Shown here: positions 17,516 through 27,260 of the stretch, piece by piece | How positions within the stretch are numbered: the stretch's first letter is position 1 | How the letters are laid out: the number at the start of each line of letters is the position of its first letter | Source: Brevibacterium spongiae | GTDB lineage: Bacteria > Actinomycetota > Actinomycetes > Actinomycetales > Brevibacteriaceae | Assembly: GCF_026168515.1 (NCBI RefSeq) | Contig: NZ_CP093443.1 | Location: 1,736,001 to 1,800,000 of the forward strand | Direction: 5' to 3' | Length of the DNA: 64,000 bases | Position numbers and translations under genes: made by a program | Notes under the pieces: model-generated | What the model saw: the letters and a program-made list of their open reading frames with translations, nothing else | The model's database searches: none | Told to the model about the DNA's origin: nothing

Positions 17516-19015
17516 ATGGACACGAGTGCACGGGGCGGACAGACGGCCGCTGGGGCCATTGCGACTGGGCAGGCGCCCGCTGGGCCAGCCGGGAGCGCTG
17601 CGACCGGACAGGTGCCTGCCGGGACCGCTGCGACCGGACACGCATCGAGCGCCGAGGGCATCGCCCTGCCGCTGTCGGTCGACAAGACCCGGTCGACCTC
17701 TCTGCCCGACCAGCTCACCCAGGAGCTGCGACGCCTCATCTCCGAGGGCGCACTGCGTCCCGGGGATGTGGTGCCCTCGAGCCGCCGACTGGCCAAGCAC
17801 CTCGGCATCTCACGCGGCAGCGTGGAGACAGCCTATGCCCAGCTCGCCGTCGAAGGCTTCCTCGTCACGGCCGAACGCTCGACGACGCGCATCAATCCGG
17901 ACCTGCCGACCGCCCCGGAGGCAGCTCATCGACGGCCTCGCGTGCCGGATTCGCCGCGGCGGCGCCTGCGAAACTACGTCGATCTGCGGCCCGGCTTCGG
18001 CGGTGACGACCCGTTGCGGGAACCGGCATTCCGACGAGCCTGGAGAGACTCACTCGACGTGGATCCCGGCCCCGTCGACCCGTTGGGTCAGCCGGACGCC
18101 CGCTGGGCCATCGCCGACTATCTGCGCCTGAGCCGGGGCATGGCCGTCGATCCCGACGAAATCATCCTCACCAGCGGATCCCGTGATGGTCTGCGTCTGC
18201 TGCTGAGTCTCGGCATCGATGGCAGGATCGCTGTGGAGAACCCGGGATTCCCCGGTCTCCGGCAGGCGATGACCGATCAGGAGCTCGTGCCGCTGGACAT
18301 CACTCAGGGAGCACCGATCCCCAGCCACGTGTCTGCAGCGGTCGTGACTCCGAACCACCAATTCCCGCACGGCACCCCCATGCCCGTCGACCAGAGAGTG
18401 CGGCTGCTGTCATGGGCGTCAGAGTCCGGCATCATCCTCGTCGAAGACGACTACGACAGTGAAGCTCGCTTCACGCGCACGGTGCTGCCGACGCTCTTCG
18501 ACCTCGCTTCGACGACCGGCGGCGCTGCCGAGGTCGTCCACATCGGAACCTTCTCCACGCTGCTGACCTCGGCCGTGTCGACCGGCTACCTCATCGCCCG
18601 GGGAGAGATCGCCGGGAGGCTGATGGCATTGCGCACCGCGCTGGGGCCGGCCTACTCGCCGATCCTGCAGATGGCCATCGCGTCCTATCTCGGTTCCGGG
18701 GGACTGCGCCGGCGCATCTCTCGCGGCCGGCGACGACTGCGAGCCGCCGAGGAGGTCGTCGCCGATATCGGACCGATCCCCGGACTGGTCCATGACGGTC
18801 GCACTCTCGTCATCGAAACAACGGAGGCCGATGCCCAGCACCTTCTGCGGGATCTGTCCGATCAGGGCATCCTCGTCGCCTCCCTGGCCAGGGGGTGGAC
18901 CGGAGGCGACGAAGTGCGTCACGGGGTCGTCATCGCCCACTCGAACGTCGAGGCCTCGGTGCTGCGTGAGGCACTGGGAACGGTGCAGAAGCTGTTGAGT
19001 AGGATGCAGTCATGA
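17516..19015 (+). CDS. pdxR: MocR/GntR-type regulator of vitamin B6 synthesis, PLP lysine missing
   Basis: 499 residues. A GntR winged helix (about 61-124, with LAKHLGISRGSVETAYAQL) is fused to an aminotransferase-like domain, the MocR layout. Divergence from pdxST makes it PdxR by context. The PLP Asn/Tyr region is intact-looking (TPNHQFPHG, VEDDYDSEARF). However, the site that should read GTFSK is GTFST: Thr348 replaces the lysine that binds PLP, and Ser355 sits where the phosphate-binding Arg is expected. So PLP cannot bind covalently. The first 48 residues are an Ala/Gly/Thr-rich repeat (ATGQAPAG, ATGQVPAG). A GTG at 17495 is an alternative start. Confidence 0.88.
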   Translation: MDTSARGGQTAAGAIATGQAPAGPAGSAATGQVPAGTAATGHASSAEGIALPLSVDKTRSTSLPDQLTQELRRLISEGALRPGDVVPSSRRLAKHLGISRGSVETAYAQLAVEGFLVTAERSTTRINPDLPTAPEAAHRRPRVPDSPRRRLRNYVDLRPGFGGDDPLREPAFRRAWRDSLDVDPGPVDPLGQPDARWAIADYLRLSRGMAVDPDEIILTSGSRDGLRLLLSLGIDGRIAVENPGFPGLRQAMTDQELVPLDITQGAPIPSHVSAAVVTPNHQFPHGTPMPVDQRVRLLSWASESGIILVEDDYDSEARFTRTVLPTLFDLASTTGGAAEVVHIGTFSTLLTSAVSTGYLIARGEIAGRLMALRTALGPAYSPILQMAIASYLGSGGLRRRISRGRRRLRAAEEVVADIGPIPGLVHDGRTLVIETTEADAQHLLRDLSDQGILVASLARGWTGGDEVRHGVVIAHSNVEASVLREALGTVQKLLSRMQS

Positions 19016-19383
19016 GGAAATCCGGATTCGCCGTCGACGGCACGATCAAGATGGTCCTCGCCGTCCTCGGCGGGGTGTTCTCGAGCAGCGTCTCCGAATT
19101 CTTCCTGGGCCCGCGCTGGCTGGTCATCACCGCTATGGTGCTGCTCTTCCTCAGCGCCGCGACACAGATCTCCTACGCCGTGGGCAAGGGTGAGAAGCAC
19201 TACCTGAAGTTCCCGATGATCTTCGACGCTCTGATCGTCCTGGCAATCGTCATCGGTCTCGTCCTCGTCGCGGCCGCCAACCCCGCCGGTGCCTGGATCC
19301 TCTTCGGCTTGGTGGCTCTGGGGTCGTTGGGAATCGCCGTGCTCTTCACCACCGGAGAGAACGGGCCGCAGTTCAGAGAGTGA
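19012..19383 (+). CDS. Small integral membrane protein, about four TM
   Basis: 123 residues with hydrophobic segments at about 12-27, 35-52, 67-87 and 92-110 and few polar loops. I do not recognise a family; it looks like a small four-helix actinobacterial membrane protein. Its ATG overlaps the pdxR stop (ATGA at 19012-19015), so it is translated together with the regulator. Whether it is linked to vitamin B6, for example as a transporter part, is unknown. Confidence 0.75.
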   Translation: MRKSGFAVDGTIKMVLAVLGGVFSSSVSEFFLGPRWLVITAMVLLFLSAATQISYAVGKGEKHYLKFPMIFDALIVLAIVIGLVLVAAANPAGAWILFGLVALGSLGIAVLFTTGENGPQFRE

Positions 19384-19386
19384 GTC

Positions 19387-19403
19387 CGTTCAGAGACTGA
19401 ACG
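19387..19403. terminator. Short hairpin between convergent genes
   Basis: CGTTCAG, loop AGA, CTGAACG: a 7-bp stem in the 23-base gap between the membrane protein and the phosphopantetheinyl transferase. Confidence 0.4.
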
Positions 19404-19406
19404 AGC

Positions 19407-20051
19407 TCAGCGATTGAAGGCGACAGCAGCGCAGTGCCCGGCTGGAATGCCCGCCTCGAGGTCGTGGATGTCGACATCAGGATGCGGTGACTGCGGGCGT
19501 GTGCCGGCGCCGATGTAGTCGAGGCCGGGATCGCGGGCCAGCCCGGTGCTCAATGCCTTGAGGAACGCTTCGGTGCGTGCCCATACGCGGACGAAACCGG
19601 CGGCCACCTCGTCGTCGGGAAGCGCTTCGAGCTCGGCGCGTTCACTCGCATGGAGCATCTGCATCGCCTCGAGGGCGACATCGCGGTCGGGGACCGCTTC
19701 GATGTCGAGTCCGACCGGGTCCTCGGCCACGGCGACGAGGACGAGCCGACGCGACCGAGATACGGAGAACTCGCAGTCATCATGGCGCGGTTTGCCGGCC
19801 GAATCGAGTCGGATCTCAATCGTGGCCGGGTCCTGGCCCAGGTGGGAGCCGAGCACGTGGCGGAGGACGACGCGGCCGGCCGACCAGGTGGCGGCGGCCT
19901 CGGCGCCGAATTCGCGGGCATAGTTGCGTTCCTGCTCGGTGAGCACGGAATCGTCTTCGCGTGCCCACGCAGCCGCAGCCGATGTATCGGCGAGGATGAG
20001 TGTCACGGGCAGATCGGTGGGCAGTTCGGTGAAGCTGGGGTGGAACGCCAT
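19407..20051 (-). CDS. Sfp-type 4'-phosphopantetheinyl transferase
   Basis: 214 residues. It transfers the phosphopantetheine arm of CoA onto carrier proteins of fatty acid, polyketide or peptide synthesis. The two family motifs are present: VGLDIEAVPDRD with the Mg ligands Asp and Glu, and WARTEAFLKALSTGL, the W-x-x-(K/T)-EA-x-x-K motif with Thr in the first lysine slot, as I have often seen in Actinobacteria. No synthase genes are in the window, so its carrier is unknown. It ends near, and runs towards, the pdxR-linked membrane gene. Confidence 0.88.
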   Translation of the reverse strand: MAFHPSFTELPTDLPVTLILADTSAAAAWAREDDSVLTEQERNYAREFGAEAAATWSAGRVVLRHVLGSHLGQDPATIEIRLDSAGKPRHDDCEFSVSRSRRLVLVAVAEDPVGLDIEAVPDRDVALEAMQMLHASERAELEALPDDEVAAGFVRVWARTEAFLKALSTGLARDPGLDYIGAGTRPQSPHPDVDIHDLEAGIPAGHCAAVAFNR

Positions 20052-20054
20052 CGC

Positions 20055-20528
20055 TCAGCGGCCCAGCGCCTTGTTGATCTTCTTGAGCTTGCGGCTGAGG
20101 ACGAAGATCCGCACCGATCCGATCAGCCCGGCGATGAGGATGCCGCCGATGGCGGCGAAGAGCATGGCGACTCCCAGGGGAAGCTCGAACTGCCAGCCGA
20201 AGTACTTGAACTCGGCAGGGACATTGTTCTGCAGGATGAAGATGAGGAGCAGGATGACGATGATCGCCCCGATGATGAGGGAGATCCACATGCCCGCTGA
20301 CATCCCGGCCCCGCCCTTCGTCGAGGGCAGTCTATCGTCGTGCCCGGCCGGCGTCTGTTCGGGAGGCGTCTGCTCGGGCGGCTGAGTCTGCCCGTGTGGG
20401 GAGATCTCACGGGTGTCGCCTGCAGTGGGATCAGCCTGAGTGGGAGTCTCGTCCCCGAGCACGGAGTCGGTCTCGGCAAGGAGCTCTTCGGGTGTCTGCG
20501 ATTCGCCGCGGGGGTCTTGAGTACTCAT
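20055..20528 (-). CDS. LapA-domain membrane protein
   Basis: 157 residues from ATG 20528; two further ATGs lie four codons upstream. The first 75 residues are a polar Thr/Gln/Pro-rich tail with a PPEQTPPEQTP repeat. A LapA domain follows: helix about 79-98, the motif FILQNNVPAEFKYFGWQFELP, a second helix, and the basic end SRKLKKINKALGR. LapA-type proteins sit in the inner membrane with coiled tails and help envelope assembly. It lies three bases before the transferase gene. The start codon is buried in a perfect 17-bp hairpin. Confidence 0.85.
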   Translation of the reverse strand: MSTQDPRGESQTPEELLAETDSVLGDETPTQADPTAGDTREISPHGQTQPPEQTPPEQTPAGHDDRLPSTKGGAGMSAGMWISLIIGAIIVILLLIFILQNNVPAEFKYFGWQFELPLGVAMLFAAIGGILIAGLIGSVRIFVLSRKLKKINKALGR

Positions 20529-20563
20529 GCGCCCCATCATATCTGCTGATGGGGCGCATGAGT
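20523..20563. repeat. Perfect 17-bp inverted repeat covering the lapA start codon
   Basis: The arms are 20523-20539 and 20547-20563 with a 7-base loop and no mismatch. In the lapA mRNA one arm contains the start codon and the GGGG just before it, so the hairpin would block ribosome entry. Confidence 0.85.
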
Positions 20564-20629
20564 CGGGGTGTGAGGCATGTGTTCGGAAACCGTTGCCGGG
20601 ACACTTCTCACATGATGACGATCAGAGGA

Positions 20630-22867
<2,238 letters not shown>

Positions 22868-22974
22868 CTACTCCGCATCTTCTTGGGGTTTGTCGCCCTC
22901 CATCTTACCTTCTGGACGATTTCGGTAGTCGGTGCGGGCCGATGACGGTGCTCACACCTCATCGCGGCACCCGG

Positions 22975-22980
22975 TAGTCT
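22975..22980 (+). promoter_or_regulatory. Likely -10 of tdk
   Basis: TAGTCT, 35 bases upstream of the GTG start. Unlike most promoters listed here, the transcript would carry a leader with a ribosome binding site. Confidence 0.4.
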
Positions 22981-23015
22981 TCTGTGTCGGCACGGACAAC
23001 AGAAAGAGGACGACA

Positions 23016-23657
23016 GTGGCCAAACTCTACTTCCGGTACGGAGCGATGAATTCCGGCAAGTCGACCGCCCTGCTGCAGGCCGCGTTCAACTACGAGGAGC
23101 GCGGACAGCGGGTTCTGTTGGCCAAACCGGTCATCGACACGAAGGGCGCTTCTGAGATCGTGTCCCGCTTGGGCGTCACCCGCGAAGTCGACTTCCTCAT
23201 CCCCGCGGGCGGAGACGTCGAGACGATCTATGCCGAACACGCAGACTACGTCGACCACGATGCTCTGCTCGAATCGATCGACGCCCCGAAGGTCCCCGTC
23301 GCCTGCCTGCTCATCGACGAAGCGCAGTTCCTCACCCCCGTTCAGGTCGATTCGCTCATGCGCATCGCAACGAACGCCTCGGTGCCGGTCATGTGCTACG
23401 GAATCCGCACCGACTTCCAGACGAAGGCCTTCCCAGGGTCTGCTCGGCTGCTCGAGATCGCCCATACCCTCGAAGAGCTCAAGACGATCTGCCGCTGCGG
23501 ACGCAAGGCGATGTTCAACGGTCGCCTCGTCGACGGGGAGTTCATCTTCGCCGGAGATCAGGTCGCCATCGACGGCAATGCCGTGACCTATGAGTCGCTG
23601 TGTCCACGCTGTTATCTCGAGTTCTCCGGCGGTAGGCTGACCTCGACAGACTCCTGA
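23016..23657 (+). CDS. tdk: Thymidine kinase
   Basis: 213 residues from GTG 23016, with AGAAAGAGGA as ribosome binding site; an upstream frame to 22932 has no conserved residues. It phosphorylates thymidine for salvage. The P-loop is GAMNSGKST (9-17), the Walker B-like motif is LLIDEAQF, and CRCGRKA plus CPRC near the end are the four zinc cysteines of the tetrameric type II enzyme. The small gap to the next gene suggests that the following hydrolase has its own start signals (ACGAGGAGC). Confidence 0.95.
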   Translation: MAKLYFRYGAMNSGKSTALLQAAFNYEERGQRVLLAKPVIDTKGASEIVSRLGVTREVDFLIPAGGDVETIYAEHADYVDHDALLESIDAPKVPVACLLIDEAQFLTPVQVDSLMRIATNASVPVMCYGIRTDFQTKAFPGSARLLEIAHTLEELKTICRCGRKAMFNGRLVDGEFIFAGDQVAIDGNAVTYESLCPRCYLEFSGGRLTSTDS

Positions 23658-23720
23658 CCGATCCCGACGACTCAGTCCCGTCGACATCCTTTTCGCATCA
23701 CTTCTCACGAGGAGCCTCCC

Positions 23721-24500
23721 ATGCGCATCGCCGTCCGTGCCTTCAATGACAATTCCGGTTCCCCTGTCCTCGTCTTCGGCAGTGCCCTGGGCACGCGGAT
23801 GACGCTGTGGTCGTCCGTGGCCGCCCGCCTGGCCGATGATTTCCAGATCTATGTCGCCGATCTGCCCGGACACACCGTTCCCGGCCCCGACACCCTCGCC
23901 GAGGCGACGCCGGCGGTGACGATCGACGAGCTGGCTTCCGGTCTGGTCGAGTCCATGGTCGCCGAAGGCGTGACGTCGTTCGCCTATTGCGGAGTGTCGA
24001 TCTCCGGTGCGATCGGTCTGACGCTTGCGCGCAACCATCCCGAGGTACTGACCGGGCTCATCGCGTGTGCGACCGCAGAGAAGTTCGGGACCCCGGAATC
24101 CTGGGATGAGCGGATCGGTGAAGTGCAGGCCTCGGGCACCCGCGGTCTCGTCGACGACACTGCCGACCGGTGGTTCGCCGCGGGATTCCTCGGTGAGGAC
24201 ATCGCCACCGGGCACATCGTGCTCGCCGACCTTGCTCTCGTCGACGACGAGGCCTACATCGCGACCGCCTCGGCGCTGCGAACCTATGACCTGACCGGTG
24301 CGCTCACCTCGATCACGACCCCGACTCTGTTCATGGCAGGGGCTCAGGATCCCGGGTGCACCCCGGAGGCGATGGAGGCCATGGCCGGTCAGGTCGACGG
24401 CTCACGCTTCGTCACGGTTCCCGATTCCGCGCATCTGCTCATGGTCGAACACCCGGACATCGTCGTCGATCACATCCAGGAGTTCTGCGGCGGGCTCTGA
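23721..24500 (+). CDS. Alpha/beta hydrolase (PcaD-like)
   Basis: 259 residues. The nucleophile elbow is G91-V-S-I-S-G96 with Ser93; the acid is in AGAQDPGCTP and the base in PDSAHLLMVEHP. The order and length fit 3-oxoadipate enol-lactonase-like hydrolases, but no other catechol or protocatechuate genes are nearby, so the substrate is open. The cytoplasmic N-terminus lacks a signal. A good ribosome binding site (GAGGAGCC) precedes ATG 23721. The OYE gene follows after 74 bases. Confidence 0.85.
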   Translation: MRIAVRAFNDNSGSPVLVFGSALGTRMTLWSSVAARLADDFQIYVADLPGHTVPGPDTLAEATPAVTIDELASGLVESMVAEGVTSFAYCGVSISGAIGLTLARNHPEVLTGLIACATAEKFGTPESWDERIGEVQASGTRGLVDDTADRWFAAGFLGEDIATGHIVLADLALVDDEAYIATASALRTYDLTGALTSITTPTLFMAGAQDPGCTPEAMEAMAGQVDGSRFVTVPDSAHLLMVEHPDIVVDHIQEFCGGL

Positions 24501-24574
24501 GTCTGCGCGGGCGCGGGCCGTTTCGGTCCCCGGTCTCCCTGTCTGAGTCCGGCTCGAACTGGCAGACTGGAGCC

Positions 24575-25645
24575 ATGACCGAGCTCTTCACGCCGCTGAC
24601 CCTGCGCAGCATCGAGATTCCCAACCGCATCTGGCTCGCCCCGATGTGCCAATACTCCTGCGAAGCCGAGGACGGTATGCCCGGCCCGTGGCACCTCGTT
24701 CACCTCGGAGCCAGGGCGCAGGGCGGTTTCGGTCTCATCCTCACCGAGGCCTCCGCCGTCGTCCCGGAAGGACGCATCTCTCCTCAGGACGCCGGGATCT
24801 GGAACGACGAGCAGGCCGAATCGTGGTCGGCAGTCGTCGATTTCGTCCACTCCCAGGGAAGCGTCATCGGCATCCAGCTCGCTCACGCCGGCCGCAAGGC
24901 CAGCACCTATCGTCCCTTCACCGGTGAGCCGAAGGGCAGCGTCGCCGAATCTGAGGGAGGCTGGCCGACCCTCGGCGCCAGTCCCATCGCCTACCCGAAG
25001 CTCGCGGAGCCTGCGGAGATGACGAAAGACGATATCGCCGAGGTGGTCGCCGCGTTCGCGTCCGCGGCCCGCCGCTCGATCGACGCCGGGTTCGACCTCG
25101 TCGAGATCCATGCCGCGCACGGCTATCTGCTCCATTCCTTCCTGTCTCCGCTGTCGAACCAGCGTGGGGACGACTACGGAGGCGACCTCGCCGGTCGGTC
25201 TCGGCTCCTGCACGAGGTCTATGCCGCCGTGCGCGGCGAAGTCGGTGAACAGGTTCCGGTGTTCGTCCGGATCTCGGCCAGCGAATGGACAGAAGGGGGC
25301 TTCGACATCGCCGAGGCCGCCGAGGTCTCACGTGGCCTGTCCGTAGCCGGAGTCGATCTCATCGACGTCTCCTCCGGGGGCAACTGCCCGGTGCGGATCC
25401 CCATCGGTCCCGGATATCAGGTGTCGCTGGCCGCCGCCATCCGCGCCGAAGGAGTGCCGACCGGGGCAGTCGGCCTCATCACCGACCCGAAGCAGGCAGA
25501 GACCATCCTGAGCACCGGCCAGGCCGATGCGATCTTCATGGCCCGTGCCGCTCTGCGCGAACCGTCGTGGCCGCAGCGCGCCGCCCATGTCCTCGGCGTC
25601 GATCCCGGTCCCTATCCGCCGCAGTACACCCGCGGAGCGTGGTGA
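24575..25645 (+). CDS. Old yellow enzyme family ene-reductase (YqjM-like)
   Basis: 356 residues from ATG 24575. An FMN-dependent TIM barrel that reduces activated C=C bonds with NAD(P)H. Cys25 and Tyr27 in PMCQYS are the redox-tuning residues of the YqjM class; QLAHAGRKAS and EIHAAHGYLLHSFLSPLSN are the flavin- and substrate-site strings, and NQRGDDYGG follows as expected. It likely deals with quinones, nitro compounds or unsaturated aldehydes in stress defence. CAGACT six bases before the ATG may be a weak leaderless -10. Confidence 0.92.
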   Translation: MTELFTPLTLRSIEIPNRIWLAPMCQYSCEAEDGMPGPWHLVHLGARAQGGFGLILTEASAVVPEGRISPQDAGIWNDEQAESWSAVVDFVHSQGSVIGIQLAHAGRKASTYRPFTGEPKGSVAESEGGWPTLGASPIAYPKLAEPAEMTKDDIAEVVAAFASAARRSIDAGFDLVEIHAAHGYLLHSFLSPLSNQRGDDYGGDLAGRSRLLHEVYAAVRGEVGEQVPVFVRISASEWTEGGFDIAEAAEVSRGLSVAGVDLIDVSSGGNCPVRIPIGPGYQVSLAAAIRAEGVPTGAVGLITDPKQAETILSTGQADAIFMARAALREPSWPQRAAHVLGVDPGPYPPQYTRGAW

Positions 25646-25677
25646 CCCACCGCTGATCCCTGCGGGTGCCTCAGCGC

Positions 25678-25737
25678 CCGAACCGTCCGCACTGCCGATA
25701 CCGAACCGTTTGCACCATCAGCACCGAAACGTTTGCA
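25678..25737. repeat. Three 14-bp operator-like repeats with a 23-bp period
   Basis: CCGAACCGTCCGCA (25678), CCGAACCGTTTGCA (25701) and CCGAAACGTTTGCA (25724) start exactly 23 bases apart. The second and third fit the generic LacI/GalR operator AAnCGnTTnCA. They end 26 bases before the start codon of the metallo-hydrolase. Confidence 0.7.
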
Positions 25738-25763
25738 GAGACAAGACACAGAGGAGCAGGCAA

Positions 25764-26417
25764 ATGAACACCATCGACACCGAGCACGTCGTCATCCGAT
25801 CCATCGCGGTCTCCGAGATGGCGAACAACGTGTACCTGCTGACGGCCAGAGAAACCGGCTCTCAGGTGCTCATCGACGCCGCCGATGATGCGGACGCGAT
25901 CACGGAACTCATCGGTTCCGGTGCCCAGGACACCGAGGCGGAACCGACGCTGCGGGCGATCATCACCACTCATCAGCATTGGGATCATATCCGGGCTCTG
26001 CCGGCCGCCTCGGCGAAGTTTCCCGAGGCGATGACCATCGCCGGAGCCGCAGACGCGGCCGCCATCACCGAGGCGGAAGGCGTGGAGATCGCGCATTCGG
26101 TCGACCACCTCGACGTCGGGGACTTCGGCGGATTCGTCCTCCAGGCGATCAGCCTGCGCGGACACACTCCCGGTTCGATCGCTCTGCTGCTGCGCGACGG
26201 GGGCAAGACGATCCTGTTCTCCGGTGATTCGCTGTTCCCGGGAGGCCCCGGCAAGACCTGGTCGAGCGAAGACTTCTCCTCGCTCATGGACGATCTCGAC
26301 GAGCGCGTGTTCGGTGAACTTCCCGATGACACGCTCGTGCTGCCGGGGCATGGGGATTCGACGACTCTGGGTCAGGAGCGCCCGAAGCTGGGGGAGTGGC
26401 GCGAACGGGGCTGGTGA
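25764..26417 (+). CDS. Metallo-beta-lactamase-fold hydrolase
   Basis: 217 residues from ATG 25764, with GAGGAGCAGG as ribosome binding site. The zinc motif is H70-Q-H72-W-D74-H75, with further ligands His134 (RGHTPGS), Asp155 (SGDSLF) and His196 (PGHGD). This is the glyoxalase II-like branch: small cytoplasmic thioesterase-type enzymes; in mycothiol users some act on mycothiol conjugates (inference). Three phased repeats just upstream suggest control by a LacI-type regulator. It ends base to base against the convergent PH-domain gene. Confidence 0.9.
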   Translation: MNTIDTEHVVIRSIAVSEMANNVYLLTARETGSQVLIDAADDADAITELIGSGAQDTEAEPTLRAIITTHQHWDHIRALPAASAKFPEAMTIAGAADAAAITEAEGVEIAHSVDHLDVGDFGGFVLQAISLRGHTPGSIALLLRDGGKTILFSGDSLFPGGPGKTWSSEDFSSLMDDLDERVFGELPDDTLVLPGHGDSTTLGQERPKLGEWRERGW

Positions 26418-27002
26418 TCAGCTGGGCAGTGCGGCCAATCCCACCAGTGCCCAGGCCACGGCGACGACGCCTGCGGCGATGATGCCGAGGTTCCATCGCC
26501 TGTCGATCGTGCGCTTCCCGCCGGGGTTGGCCAGTTCCTCGTCGCTGAGGCCTGCGCAGCGGTCGAGCACGGTATCGACAGCGGGGCTCGGGTCCTCGAC
26601 GAGTCGACGCATGCCGTGCTCGTCCTTCTCCCATTTCTTGCCTTTGCCCGCCAGCGGCCACGACGAGAACGTCTTCTCATGCGTGCGTACGCTCAGCCCG
26701 AAGTGCGTCTCGAAGCCGTCGACGTGGTTCCACGGGATCGTCACAGTCTGCAGCGGATTCACCAGCACGAGCTGGTGTCGGTGCAGCTCCACCCGCGGAA
26801 ATCGGTAGAAGACATAGACCAAGGTTCCGACCGCCGAGGGGATGCCGGCGGCGGCGAGTCCGCGCAGGGTGAAATCGCCGATGACGATCGAGATCACCCC
26901 GAGCGCACAGAGACCGGCGACGGTGAAGAACAGGACGGTCGAGCTCGTCGTCCGCACGATCGTCGGTTCGGTCTGATTGCGATCTATCTCACTGCTAGCC
27001 AC
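26418..27002 (-). CDS. PH-domain membrane protein
   Basis: 194 residues from GTG 27002. Two hydrophobic helices near the N terminus (about 22-42 and 46-66) are followed by a bacterial PH-like region (YRFPRVELHRHQLVLVNPLQTVTIPWNHVDGFE). A polar stretch and a last helix (about 173-190) complete it. This is the small PH-domain family common in Actinobacteria; its role is unknown. It starts with a leaderless-type promoter. Confidence 0.8.
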   Translation of the reverse strand: MASSEIDRNQTEPTIVRTTSSTVLFFTVAGLCALGVISIVIGDFTLRGLAAAGIPSAVGTLVYVFYRFPRVELHRHQLVLVNPLQTVTIPWNHVDGFETHFGLSVRTHEKTFSSWPLAGKGKKWEKDEHGMRRLVEDPSPAVDTVLDRCAGLSDEELANPGGKRTIDRRWNLGIIAAGVVAVAWALVGLAALPS

Positions 27003-27008
27003 CTGATC

Positions 27009-27014
27009 ATCCTA
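27009..27014 (-). promoter_or_regulatory. Leaderless-type -10 of the PH-domain gene
   Basis: TAGGAT on the minus strand ends six bases before GTG 27002. Confidence 0.5.
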
Positions 27015-27198
27015 TCCATTGAGACTGGGCAAAACTTGTCTGTTCTATTGGTCTCGAAACGGTAACGATTCGGAAATTTGCTCAATATGTGGACTCCGTC
27101 ACAGTCGCCGGTGAATTAACTTTGATGCAATCCATGTGAAAAGCATGAACGCGATCACAATCGGGGCGGCACCGCCTGCCCGGATTCAGTGATCGGAA

Positions 27199-27220
27199 TG
27201 CACCCCGGCCTTGGGGTGCA
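27199..27220 (+). promoter_or_regulatory. Hairpin in the leader of the peptide importer operon
   Basis: TGCACCCC, loop GGCCTT, GGGGTGCA: an 8-bp perfect stem about 40 bases before the start codon. It may stabilise the leader or be an operator. The rest of the 258-base gap shows no clear promoter to me. Confidence 0.4.
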
Positions 27221-27260
27221 CGTACGAGGGTGACTCGCCCTAAGACAACAAGGAGAGAAC

